From assembly GCA_021030915.1 (NCBI GenBank), contig JAGEMR010000060.1, positions 1 through 64,000 of the forward strand: a stretch of DNA of 64,000 nucleotides, in the 5' to 3' direction. Both the position numbers and the translations under genes were made by a program. This document shows positions 1 to 11,215 of this stretch, piece after piece. The notes under the pieces were generated by a model. It did not search any database, was not told the DNA's origin, and was given only the letters and a program-made list of their open reading frames with translations. Numbering within the stretch: the stretch's first letter is position 1; each line of letters begins with the position of its first letter. This DNA comes from Astrothelium macrocarpum (taxonomy: Eukaryota; Ascomycota; Dothideomycetes; Trypetheliales; Trypetheliaceae).

Positions 1-631
1 ATTTTTAAAATATTTAAAATAATTTTTATTATAAAATCATTTTTATCAAAATTTTAGATATTTTTATTTAATATATCGTATTTCATTTTGATATTATTTA
101 TTAATCGGAATCAGTCTTTAATTATATCAAAATTTTTATATAAATATCTTTGATAATCAAATTTTTGATTGAATTTTATTTTAAATTCAGTCTTTTATTT
201 GATAAAATTTGTAAGTCAATTTTTTTTAATTTTTTTTTTATTTCATGAAATGAATAATAAATCTGCGATATCTCGAATTCGGGTATAGATAGGAGAAAAT
301 CCTCGTATATCAAAGTCAAATATATGATATATAATCGTATCCTTTTCTATCTTTGTAAATTTCAAAGAATTGGGTTGTGTATCGATTCTAGATTGGATGC
401 CGTGATTTCTTCGATATATGATCGTACGAAAAACGTCAAAGATTGTAAACGCGTCTTTTTTCGTGTCAAATTGACCTTTTTGAATAATCTGAATTATAAA
501 CTGTATTCGAATTTCTTTGTGAATTGAATATACGTTGTTGTGTTCAGACATTATGTGTTGAAGTAAGTGGGGTAAATTTTTGGTGTTCGTATTCCACTCG
601 CTTGTATGTTCCGCTCGCTTGTGAAATACGT
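1..631 (-). mobile_element. Truncated pogo/Fot1-type DNA transposon, 5' part
   Basis: A minus-strand frame at 551-243 (102 codons) reads like the N-terminus of a pogo/Fot1 transposase: an HTH_psq-type segment (IQFIIQIIQKGQFDTKKDAF, then TIIYRRNHGIQSR) followed by the start of the CENP-B/Tc5-type HTH (KIEKDTIIYHIFDFDIRGF). Its 5' terminus appears to be at 631: the minus-strand sequence starts ACGTATTTCAC directly after a TA at 632-633. Two near-identical subterminal copies of ACAAGCGAGYGGAA lie at about 585-623. The DDE catalytic part and the other terminus are outside the window. The reading frame is interrupted by stops and heavily AT-shifted, so it is inactive. The two subterminal repeats resemble the arrangement in the element at 1080-2952, but the end sequences differ, so these are two families. 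Confidence 0.75.
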
Positions 632-1079
632 TATTTTAAATATTTTTCTTTTTTTTTTTTTTGAAAATAAATATTTTTTTATTTTTTATTAATTCTATTA
701 ATGGATATATTTTAAAAGAATATTTTTTAATGAATCTTTGATTATAATTAATAAATTTTAAAAAGAATTGGATATTTTTTATATTTTTTAATTCTAATCA
801 TTTTTTGACTAATTTTATTTTATCTGAATTAATCTGAATAATTTTTATTTTAATTATATAATTTAAAAAATTAATTCTTTTGGTCCAAAATTCGTATTTT
901 GATAATTTCAATCATAATTTTTATTTATCAAATTTTTTAAATATTTATTATATATATTATATATATATTTTTCTTTAATTTTTGAATAAATAAAAATATC
1001 ATTTAAATATATTATTACGAATTTATCAAAATAAAATCGTAATATATTATTAATTAATATTTAATAATTAATTAATATA

Positions 1080-1131
1080 ACGTGGTTTACCACCCAGCCG
1101 CGCATATCACCCAGCCGCGCACTTTCCGCAT
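1080..1131 (+). repeat. Left terminal inverted repeat, 52 bp
   Basis: It begins ACGTGGTTTACC immediately after TA at 1078-1079 and is identical, base for base, to the reverse complement of 2901-2952. It contains two copies of CACCCAGCCGCGCA separated by TAT. It is GC-rich while everything around it is AT-rich. Confidence 0.95.
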
Positions 1132-2900
1132 CAAAAAACCACTTAAATTTTCGTCACGTCATAATTTTCTAATCACTATACCAATCTATATCAAAGAGAA
1201 GAATGTTATTTTTGTTATTAATGCAATTAAAGTCGCAAAAAAATCTGGCCAAAAATTAAATCAACGCGCAATTATAAAAACGTATAATATTTCCGAATTT
1301 ATTTTACACGATAGAATGAATAACCGATAATAACACGTATTAATATATATATAAAATCATAAATTGGATTAATTTAAAAAACAATCGCTAATCAAATATA
1401 TATTTGATTAAAATTCCAAAAGATTCTTATTACATTTTTTTAGTGTAAAAAATATAACCAATCTTCTATTATGATCGTATGAAAACGAATTTATTAATAA
1501 ATATTGAATAAAATAATTTATTAATATATAATCAATTTTCAAAATCAAATTCAATTGATTTTATAATTATCAGAAAATATTATAAAAAAATCCAAAAATT
1601 ATTTCGGATTAATTTGAATTATTATACAATATAATGGCCAAATATAAAATATATGAAAAAGATATATATAATTTTGACGAAATAGATTTTATAATAAATA
1701 TGATAACCGTATTAATAATGATAATATATATTGAAAAATATAATAAAATCAAATTTATTTAATCTGGAAATTGGAAATGGATTATAATTATTGAATGTAT
1801 TAATATAAAGAATTGATATATCCCGCCATTCATTATCGTTTAAGACGTTTATCATTTTATAAATTGGATCACGGAATTGGATTTTTCAGATAATTAAATT
1901 ATTAAATCTATTTTTAATAAATGGATCAATAATAAAATAAATTTGAATTGGATTTGATATTTTAATAAATATATAAAAGATTATTTAAAAAATATATATT
2001 AATTATTAATTATTAATAGATATGAAAATCATTTATTAATTGAATTCAATAATTTTTGCGAAAAAAATAAGATTATTATTATTAATATATCTATATATAT
2101 ATTTTATTTATTTTAATTATTGGATATCGTATTATATTCGTTTTTAAAATATATATATAATAATGGAATCGATCTTTTAATCAAAATCGTGATTAATTAT
2201 ATTATTAAATCCGAATTTTTTATCGTATTTAAATTAATATATTTTAAAATTTTTATTGAATCAAATATTAAATCTGAATTTAAAAAAATTGAAATTATAT
2301 TTTAAAATTTAAATATCATGATTTCAAAATTGGATATTTATTTAAAAATATTTACGTTATCAGATAGATATTCTTCTATTATTTATAAATGAAAATTGTA
2401 AATTTTTTTCAATTTTTAATAAATCATTAAATAATTCAATTTTATCAAAAAACGAATTTTTATTTATTAAAAAAATTTTCCAATATCAATTATTGAAATT
2501 ATAAATCAAATGATAAAAAATATATAAATAATGACGTATTTAATTATTCTTTTGATTGAATAAATACGTATTCTTTAAAATGTAAATATGATATTTATAA
2601 AACGTCGGAAGGCCAAAAAATCATATATATAATTTGAAAGAATATTTAATATAAATGATTTTATAAAATTATTGATTGAGAAGAATTCGAAGAAGCGATG
2701 TATATCTGATAAAGACGAAAATGGTGGTCCATTAAAAAAGATGATAGCGGTTTTATGACGATATGATATTTATAATATAATTGGACATAATGCGCGTATT
2801 TGTAATAAAATTGAAAAAGCAGATATTGAATCAGAATCCGATGAAAAATAGATAAATTTCCTAATTGTTGTTGTTTTTGTTAATATTAATGGGGTATGCA

Positions 2901-2952
2901 ATGCGGAAAGTGCGCGGCTGGGTGATATGCGCGGCTGGGTGGTAAACCACGT
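2901..2952 (-). repeat. Right terminal inverted repeat, 52 bp
   Basis: It is the exact reverse complement of 1080-1131 and ends CCACGT immediately before the TA duplication at 2953-2954. Confidence 0.95.
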
Positions 2953-5900
2953 TATTTATAAATCCGAATAATATGATAAAATATTCAAAATATTTATATT
3001 TTATTTGAAATATTATTTTTCATTTTTCATTTTTTTTCATTTATATAAAATTATAAATTTTTAATAGATCCAATTTAATAAATTATTGAATATCTGAAAA
3101 TTTATTCTATAATTTTATAATATTTAATAATAAATATCAATTTTTGATTATTATTTTATTGAATTATTGATAATTTATATAGAATTATAAATTTTTATCT
3201 TTTTTGGATATGAAAAGAATTGGATATTCCATAAATGATTCTAATTTTCTAATTAAATCCTTTTTTAAATTTTTATTCAGATATTCTTTTAATATTTTAA
3301 ATTTTTTATTGAATAATATATAAATGAATTTAAATATGAATTATTTTTTTATAAAAAATTTTATTTTATAATTCCATAATTGATATTTAAATAATATTTT
3401 AATATCTAATTTTTTTTTTAAAAATTATATCCATTTTTTGTATTTTAAAAAAATTCTAAAAACCGTTAGAATGATTCTTAAATTATTAATCTTTTAATCT
3501 TTTTATTTTATCAGAATATTTATTATATTCGAATTTATTTTAATAAAAATTTCGTTTTTCAAAATGATTTATATAAAATAATCATCCATTTTATTTTTCA
3601 TCATTTTTAAATATAAAAATTTTAATATAATCCCATAATTATATCCATTCATATCCAATATTCCGATTTTTCAATTAATTATTGAATTATATTATTGTAA
3701 TTATGATAATTCTAATATAATATCGTATCTGGCCATAATAATGATATCAAAAATGATTTTTTTAATATATCTTATAACGGCCATAAATAATAATTGAATT
3801 TCATAAAAGATTTTGCTAATTTCTGATATTTTTTATCCAATTATTATTTATATAATATATTTTTTATTTTTTGATCTTTTAAATAATTCTAATAATTATT
3901 AAAATATTTTTAATAAAAAATTCCCATTTATATTTGAATTGATTAATATTCGAATATTATATTCTATCAATATAATTATGATATAAAATAATTGATTAAA
4001 TATATAAATAATATTTAAATTTATATACGTATTTTATATATTTTAATTATAATTTATCTGATAAATTCTGATAGATATTGAATTATTCCATTATTATTAT
4101 AATATAAATAATTTTTTTTATTTTTATAGAATCATTCATTGATTAATATATATTCTTCTTTTTATCTTCAATATATATAATAATTATTTTATTTATAATT
4201 TATTCATGAATTTTATTTATATTATTCCAATTTTTTAATTATATGAATTTCGTAATTTTCATTTTTATATTAATAATAATATATTTTTTTATATTTTAAA
4301 TATCCTTTATTTATAATTAATTATTTTTAAAAATAATTTCTAATTTAATAATCATAAATAAATTATATTAATAAATTCATTTAAAAATATTCTATATTCT
4401 TTTTTAATAATAATATATTCATGAATATGATTTTTTTCATTTTTTTATTTATAAAAATTCCTTTAATTATTAATCATATATATATCTTCTATAATTTTAT
4501 TATAATATTATCATTAATATATTTTTTAATATTCCAGATATTTTGAATTTTATATTCTAATAATATTATTTTATTAAATATGATTTTTTATTTTTTAATA
4601 ATTTTGATATTTTAATATAAAATATTTCTAATTTCGATATTTTTTAAATATTATTAATCTTTTATAATCTGAATTAATAATATTAAAAGAAATATTTTTT
4701 TATATTTCGAAATTTTTTGATAATAATTTTATTAAAATTTCGAATTATTCTTTAATCATTTATATTATGATTATATAAATTGAATAATTTAATAATCTAT
4801 ATATTCTGATCATATAATGATTTTTATAACCGGCTTATTTTAATATTTCTTTTATATATTATTAGAATATAAATTCCGTGATTGATTATTCTTATATAAT
4901 TCGATTTGATTATTGATTTATTCACGATATATATATATATATATTTTTGTATATTTTCTGTAAATTTTTTGACATTAAAAATGATTCATTCCTTTCGCCA
5001 TTATTCTATTAATCGAATTATCATTTATTCCTCTCATCAGACGTTTCCTGGATAATCCCTTTAATTAAAATATCTTCATTCAAATAATCTATTAAAATTA
5101 TATTAATTTCTTTTTCTATAATTACGATTTTTCATTATATTATATTGAATTTGAATCAATAATTTTTTATAAAATATCTCTTTTTTCTATAAAAATAATA
5201 TTTTTTATTTTTAAATTTCTTTCTGAAATTGATATTTCTCTCTTTTTCTTCTTTTTTAATAAAATTAAAATTCATTAAATCGTTATAATTATTATTCTAA
5301 ATTTATGAATTTTTCTATTTAACGATTAATTTCTGACCTTTCCTTTTTTCTAAAATTTTTATATATAATTTATCATCTAATTCAATAATAATCTTTATTA
5401 ATCATAATAGAATATCCGTGATATCCGTATAATATATTAATTCATTTTTGATATTATTCTTAAATCTTCTATAAAATATCAAATATAATATTTTATCATT
5501 TCATTCAATTTATTAAATATATTTCTAGAATCTGATTATATAATCAATTATAAAAATTTTCTATTTAATATTTAAAATTATTTATTCGATTATTATTTAT
5601 TGATTAAATATTCTAAATATCTTATTAATTTCCCTTTTAAATATAATAAAATTCTGAAATATATCATTGGTTATCTGATTCCTAAATTCTTTCATATAAT
5701 TAATGAATTATGATTATATTCAATAGAATATTCTTCTTTTTATAAATATATTCATAAAAAAAAACTGATTAATAAATGAAATTCTTTCAAATATAAAATA
5801 TAATTATATGATATTGAATCAATTCTCTATTTTAAAACAATTTTCATAAAAATCATCAGATTTTTTAATTTTTCTATCAAATTATGATATAAATCAATTT

Positions 5901-6142
5901 TCTCCAATTTACAGAAAATCATCATCATTTTATAATTATTTTTATTAATTCATTTTAAAAATATTTAATATATTATAATTCTAAATATTTTTAAAATCAA
6001 ATTTATTTAAAATCAAAATGATTTCTAAAATAAATCGATAAAAGATTGAATTAATAAAAAATGATATAATTTAATAATTCAAAATTCTATTTAAAATATT
6101 ATTAAAAATTAATTTAAAAAATGATTTTGAATATAACGAAAT

Positions 6143-6260
6143 TGTAATGATCGCGTTACGTTTCTATATATTGACGTGTTCGCCCTGCTCAGGATCCGAG
6201 CCTTCTGAGCCAGGGTCGGGTGTACGCTAGACGTACACGGTCCTTGTGGTGACCTTAACA
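6143..6260. repeat. 118-bp GC island in the AT block, possible solo-LTR relic
   Basis: This is a sharp island of balanced base composition surrounded by AT-rich sequence. It starts TGTAATGATC and ends CCTTAACA, so it has TG...CA ends. The flanking five bases are similar (GAAAT on the left, GAATT on the right). Inside are a short palindrome, GTGTACG/CGTACAC, at about 6219-6237 and an imperfect hairpin around CTGCTCAGG...CTGAGCCAG. A short solo LTR is one reading; a conserved end of another repeat family is another. It lies directly beside the left end of the inverted repeat at 6262-8335. Confidence 0.35.
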
Positions 6261-6261
6261 G

Positions 6262-8335
6262 AATTAAATGATTGAATTCAACGTTTATAAAATTTATTTA
6301 TATTTATTAAAATTGATTTTTTTTCATTATTCTAAAAGATATATAAAATGATATTTATATTTTAAAATATTAAAAAAGAATGATTTAAAATAGAATTCCG
6401 ATCATTTAATTTATTAATAATATTTAATCAAATTAATATTTAATATTTTCGAAAATATTTAAATCAGATTTTTAATTCAGATTCTTCAATTATCATTTTT
6501 ATAAAATATTGATGATAAATTTATAAATAATTTAATATTTAATTGAATTTATCATCATAAAAAAAGATTGATAAATTTGAAATCTTTCTTTTTTAATAGA
6601 AATTTTAAATTTAAAAAAGATAATCGAAATTCAAAAATAGCGAATAAATCCATGAAAATAATTCAAAATATTTTCTGAATATAATAGAATAATATTCTAT
6701 AATTCTGATAAAATAATATTCATTTATGAAATATAATAATAATAAAAGAAGACAGAATAATTTGAAAAATAATAAAAAAAGATTTAAAAGACGGAATAAT
6801 AAATTAATAAATAAATTGAAATTGAATAAAAAGTAGAACGAAAACGCGTCTGAGAGAAAATTCAATAATAATGGAAAAAAGAACAGATTATTCAATAATA
6901 ATAGAAATAAAAGATAATTGAATAATGAATGATAAATAAATAACTGAAATCAGAATTATAGTAAATTAAACGAAATCAGCGAAATCAATAGAAAATATCA
7001 AATGAAGATCCAGAGATTATATATATGAATAAGAAGATATTAAATGAGATAAAAGCAATTTCTTATTCAAATCGTTCAGAACGTCATATATAAATTCCAT
7101 TACATTTTAAAAATAAAATTTAAAGATTTAAATAAAATATACGAATTAAAATTATCGATTAATTCTGATTTCATCTCATTATTTATTGTTATTATTGAGA
7201 TAATCAAATTCGCATATTTGGTGGTGAGAATTAATTCGGATGTGCAGATATATGGACCGTGCAGAAAGTGCCCGATAGGAATATCCACCACCGTGTGCAC
7301 GGTCCCACACAATGCATACTCAAATTAATTCTCACCACCAAATATTCAGAATTAATTATCTTCATAATCATAATATATAATAAAATGAAATTATATATAA
7401 TCAATAATTTTCATTTTTACGTCTAATTTAATTTATTGAAATTAATTTCGAAAATGTTATGAAAATTATATTTATCGTTCTGAATGATCTGAATAAAAAA
7501 TTCCTTCCATTTCATTTAAAATTTTCGTATTTATATATATCACATTTTGAATCTCATTTAATAATTATTTTTAAATTTTCTGATTCTGTTTTATTTAATA
7601 TATCTTTATATAAAATTGTTTATTCACAATTTATTATTTAATAATCTTTTTTTTTTATTATCGTCGAATAATTCATTCCTTCTTTCATTATTATTGAATT
7701 TTCTATCAGACGTGTTTTTGTTCTATTTTTTATTCAATCTCAATTTATTTATTAATTTATAATTGAATTTTACGAATCTCTTTTTATTATATTTCAAATT
7801 ATTCAATCTTCTTCTTCTATTATTATTACGTATAAATGAATATGATTTTATTAGAATTAAAAAATATTATTTTATCATATTTAGATGATATATTAAAATA
7901 TTTTCGATATTTAATTCATTATTTTTAAAATTTCATAATATTTTTAAAATTTAAAATTTCGATTTTCAGAAAATGATTTTTTTTATTCAGAATTAAAATG
8001 AATATTTCAAATTTATTAATTTCTTTTTATGATATTTTATTTAATTGAATATTGAATTATTTATATATATATTTTTAATATTTTATGATAATCATAATTT
8101 CTGAATCTGAATCTGAAAATGAATCTGAATATTTTTTAATAATCTGAATATGAATTTGATTAAACACAATTAATGATTTAAATGACTAGAATTCTATTTA
8201 AAATCATTTATTTTTAATATTTTTTGATATAAATATTTTTATATATATTATTCAAAATAATAGAAAAAAATCGCTTTTATTTAATCCAATAAAATCTTAT
8301 ATTCGTTAAATCCATTCATTTAATTTTATATTATA
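6262..8335. repeat. Decayed inverted repeat, two arms of about 1 kb
   Basis: The reverse complement of about 6262-7280 aligns along its length with about 7280-8335 despite many transitions. Matched pairs include 6840-6895 with 7680-7720 (both containing the CAGACGYGTTTT core), 7050-7080 with 7479-7500 (CGTTCTGAAYGATYTGAATAA), and 6370-6400 with 8180-8215 (the GAATTCTATTT segment). The two arms have diverged from each other, as expected if both were mutated by RIP after the duplication. Short frames in the arms are low-complexity and non-coding. The original element cannot be named. Confidence 0.7.
7197..7363. repeat. Conserved palindromic core of the inverted repeat
   Basis: The centre of the large inverted repeat keeps normal base composition. 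The left half (ATATTTGGTGGTGAGAATTA..., 7213-7270) mirrors the right half (7279-7347, ...TTCTCACCACCAAATAT). The mid-point lies near 7275-7280. Each half has a GGACCGTGCA motif. The right half recurs at 9331-9416. Confidence 0.8.
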
Positions 8336-9330
8336 ATATTCTATCAATGACTGAAATAAATTGATATTTAATGATTAAAATCAATAAATAAAATAAGAAA
8401 AATAAATAATTATAAAAATTTAATATTCATGATAATAATTAAAGAATTTTATAATAAAATGAGATTCATGACCATTTATAATAAATAATCTTTATTTAAA
8501 ATCGTTATTAATTTTATTTTTGATATTTTTATCGAATATCTTTTTTAGTCAGATTAATTCAATTTCATTATTTATCTAATCTGATAAAAATGATATGAAA
8601 TTATATTAATAGATAATAGAATTCATATATTAAAATCATGATTTTTGAATAAATTCGAATTAAATATTATAAATAAATGAAAAAAATAATTTTTTATTAT
8701 TTATGAATATTATGATGAGAATAATAATTCATTCATAAAAATCATTTATATCAGATTTTCGAAAAAGATTTTATTCGTATATTATTTTATTAAATATACG
8801 ACGATATTTTGAAAATAAATTCATAATAAAATCTTTTTTATTCATATTATATATATTATATAATAATATTTTATATTAATTCATTTTAGATTTAATCTAT
8901 TAAATTATTAATACGAAAATAATAAAATTAAAATAATTTAAAATTATTTATTTTTTTTTGAATAAATTTAAATGAAATAAAATATATTGAATTTAATTAT
9001 GAATAATGATATTATATAAAACGATTTATTCAATTCTTTCCAATTTCTAATTTTATTATATTAATAGCGAAATTTCGTATCATTCAAAATATAGGAAGAA
9101 TATCACGATCTGTAAATATATTAATCCATTAAATCAAAATATTTTTATAATATTATAAAAATTTGGCAGAATTTTTATAAATCATTTTTTTTTTGGATTT
9201 AATAATATTTCGATAACGATACGATAATATTGAACGATTAATTTCATATAATTTTATTATCTGAATATAATTAGAATATTTTTACGCATCTGCCGCTATA
9301 ATTATTTCTTCAATCCGATTCATATTAATG

Positions 9331-9416
9331 GAGATAATTAATTCTGAATATTTGGTGTTGAGAATTAATTTGAGTGTGCATTGTGTGGGACCGTGCACAT
9401 GGTGGTGGACACTCCT
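9331..9416 (-). repeat. Solitary copy of the palindrome half, at the edge of the AT block
   Basis: The reverse complement of these 86 bases matches 7279-7362, sharing the CACGGTCCCACACAATGCA block and the TTCTCA(C)CACCAAATATTCAG block with few mismatches. Similarity stops at 9331 on the inner side. On the outer side, balanced, apparently unique sequence starts at once. It marks the exact boundary between the RIP-type block and gene-bearing sequence. Confidence 0.8.
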
Positions 9417-9801
9417 ACTCCTAATCATTCCGGGCTGACTCAACGACAATTCCTGTTGATCGAAAAGGCTTCTGTAAACTCAATCCAAAACTAACTCATA
9501 CATGAGCAAGATCTGCCGAATCGGATTTCCACTCTAAATGGATGGGTAAGTCCTATTTATAAAGAGTATGAGGCCGGTTAGAAGTAAACTCAAAGCAATC
9601 GGACGGTCATACATTATGCGCTTGCATGGGTTTAGGCCTAAAACACTCGATATCGCTACATCAATTATGGTTTGCGCCACTGGCCAGCAGTGGAAACCTT
9701 TACTATCCAAATCCTTCCGATAACGAAAAGGTGTCGTCGTGCGCGTTTGAGGAACCAGCCCTTAGAATAGATCAAATTGCGCTCGCCGCCTCCAAAGACA
9801 T

Positions 9802-10476
9802 CTACGATGAATCCGCAGACGCAACTGTTCTGTCTTTTTCTTGCAACTCCTCTGATTGCTTACTCTGTCTCCCAAAAAGAAGTCTCATCATCCTCGACAC
9901 ATTGGCGCAGTACACCGGACTAATCTTACAGTCTGCGCTCGCTGCAGGTAAGAGTGGATCGTAATGGAGCTTCTCCTTGCTCGATTCGCCACCATGCTCG
10001 GGCTTTGTCTGCAGTGACCTGCAATTATGGAATTTGTTATTATACTCACCACGGTGCGTCGCCACCGCGCAAGAAGAGCCAGTGTATTGCGCGAAGATAA
10101 CACGGTCGGGCCCCTGATCCATGCCGGGTCCAAATGTGGTCCTTGGAAGAATAGGATACTCGAGTGTGGGCTCGCGAAGGCAGTTCCAGTCGAGGGACGG
10201 TGCTCGATTGGCCGCGTTGGGCCAGAACGGCTTGGGATATTTTCGCCCATTTGCGGCCCTTGCTTGTTCGTTGTCGCCTCCTTGCAAATTCGAATAATCG
10301 GTTCCGATTGCTCGCGTATAACCTTCATCGATGGCATCTTGGATTTGCGAGGCGTCATAGAGTTGTCCAACATCATACCCGTATACAGCTGAGCACTTGT
10401 AGAACGGGGAAGGAACGACCGCCCTTACACCGAGAACATGGAGCAAAACCCAATAAAGGACGACCGAAAACTACAT
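9802..10476 (-). pseudogene. Secreted RNase T1/N1-family-like protein with a stop at codon 2
   Basis: The frame encodes a microbial-ribonuclease-like (N1/T1, PF00545-type) domain: LEYPIL, then DRVIF, then ATHRG, then a terminal KFHNC. Counting from the candidate ATG at 10476-10474, Glu106, Arg125 and His141 sit at the spacing of the RNase T1 catalytic Glu, Arg and His. The position of a further T1 active-site His (in a YPH motif) reads YPK here. A hydrophobic stretch right after the ATG looks like a signal peptide, but codon 2 is TAG (10473-10471) and no other in-frame ATG precedes the domain, so as read it is not translated. About 70 extra residues follow the normal C-terminus. An unseen upstream exon could rescue it. 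It lies 0.4 kb from the AT block. Confidence 0.6.
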
Positions 10477-11215
10477 GGGAACCGAAATCAGTAGGTCAAG
10501 TTCTGGGAGGCTTGAAGACGAACAACCGGCTTGAGTGACTTAAAAGGGATAGCGGATTGTGACATACGTGTGAAGGAAGCATGGCAGAATTACCACCAGA
10601 GTAATATCGATATTATAAAGGGGTATTAATGGTAAGCAAACTTGAAATGAGAAATTAACGGGAAACAAATAACGACATACACACTCATTTCCATCGGATA
10701 TTTTATGTTCTTATTATGAGATTGAGATTTGTATGGATCGGGGATGAGCAGAGGTCCACGTCAGATATCAGATGAAGATGCATCTGGACAAGACTTTGCT
10801 GTGCCTCTTTACGTAGCCACATGGGGCCTATGACCATTTTTCAAGGCGTACAGGAATCGAGAGATGTTCTCCAACTCTATCAAGTACCGCGCCGTCCACG
10901 TGTGCTTAGTTTATCTTTGGTTTTTTGGGTAATAATTCTCTTTTGAGGTATGCGTGTTTAATTTGCGATAGAAGATCGCCGGATAGCGGCCCAACTCTTA
11001 GGTGGCCACGCTTGAACGAAGAAGAATGAGTTCAGACAAGATATGTCCAGCTGATCAAGTTTGGAGTGCAAATCAGGTGGTACCAGCGCATATAAGTGAC
11101 GATGTAAAGTATGAGGTTTTTAACTCAAAATTGCTCTGCTAATATTCTATTAGCTTCTGTTCCGTATTATTTTCGTCTGGCCTACAGTGCTAAATCAACA
11201 CATATCACTCCAACC
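10477..11215. other. Intergenic region upstream of the cysteine-rich gene
   Basis: Balanced composition with no convincing reading frame. It should hold the promoter of the gene starting at 11216. I saw no clear element in it. Confidence 0.6.

Larger units (their letters stand above)
1080..2952 (+). mobile_element. Complete but RIP-dead pogo/Fot1-type transposon with TA target duplication
   Basis: The element is 1873 bp, the usual size of Fot1-like elements. It is bounded by perfect 52-bp terminal inverted repeats (1080-1131 and 2901-2952) and flanked by TA on both sides (1078-1079 and 2953-2954). A frame at 1082-1330 preserves an HTH_psq-like segment (INAIKVAKKSGQKLNQRAII, then KTYNISEFILHDRMNNR). 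This matches the pogo/Fot1 pattern in which a short helix-turn-helix precedes a Tc5-type HTH and a DDE domain. The rest of the interior is AT-shifted and full of stops, so no transposase can be made. Each TIR contains a direct repeat of CACCCAGCCGCGCA, a likely transposase binding site (inference). Confidence 0.9.
1..9416. other. AT-rich, RIP-like repeat block
   Basis: This stretch is overwhelmingly A and T, dense in TA, TTT and AAA runs and almost free of CA/TG-rich coding texture. From about 9417 the composition abruptly becomes balanced. Only short GC-bearing islands survive, and they are transposon ends or inverted-repeat cores. No intact gene is readable. The pattern is what RIP (C-to-T change in CpA of duplicated DNA) produces in Pezizomycotina. 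The RIP assignment is inference from composition; no index was computed. Between the named elements (634-1077, 2955-6142, 8336-9330) I see nothing but AT-rich sequence without open frames of interest. Confidence 0.9.

Noticed and set aside
6611..6895. 94-codon Leu/Phe-rich minus-strand frame that looks like membrane helices
   Set aside because: It is low-complexity AT-rich sequence inside one arm of the decayed inverted repeat; hydrophobicity is a by-product of TTT/TTA codons.
9626..10538. Several overlapping plus-strand frames of 110-125 codons
   Set aside because: They are shadows opposite the RNase T1-like frame, which alone shows a recognisable domain.
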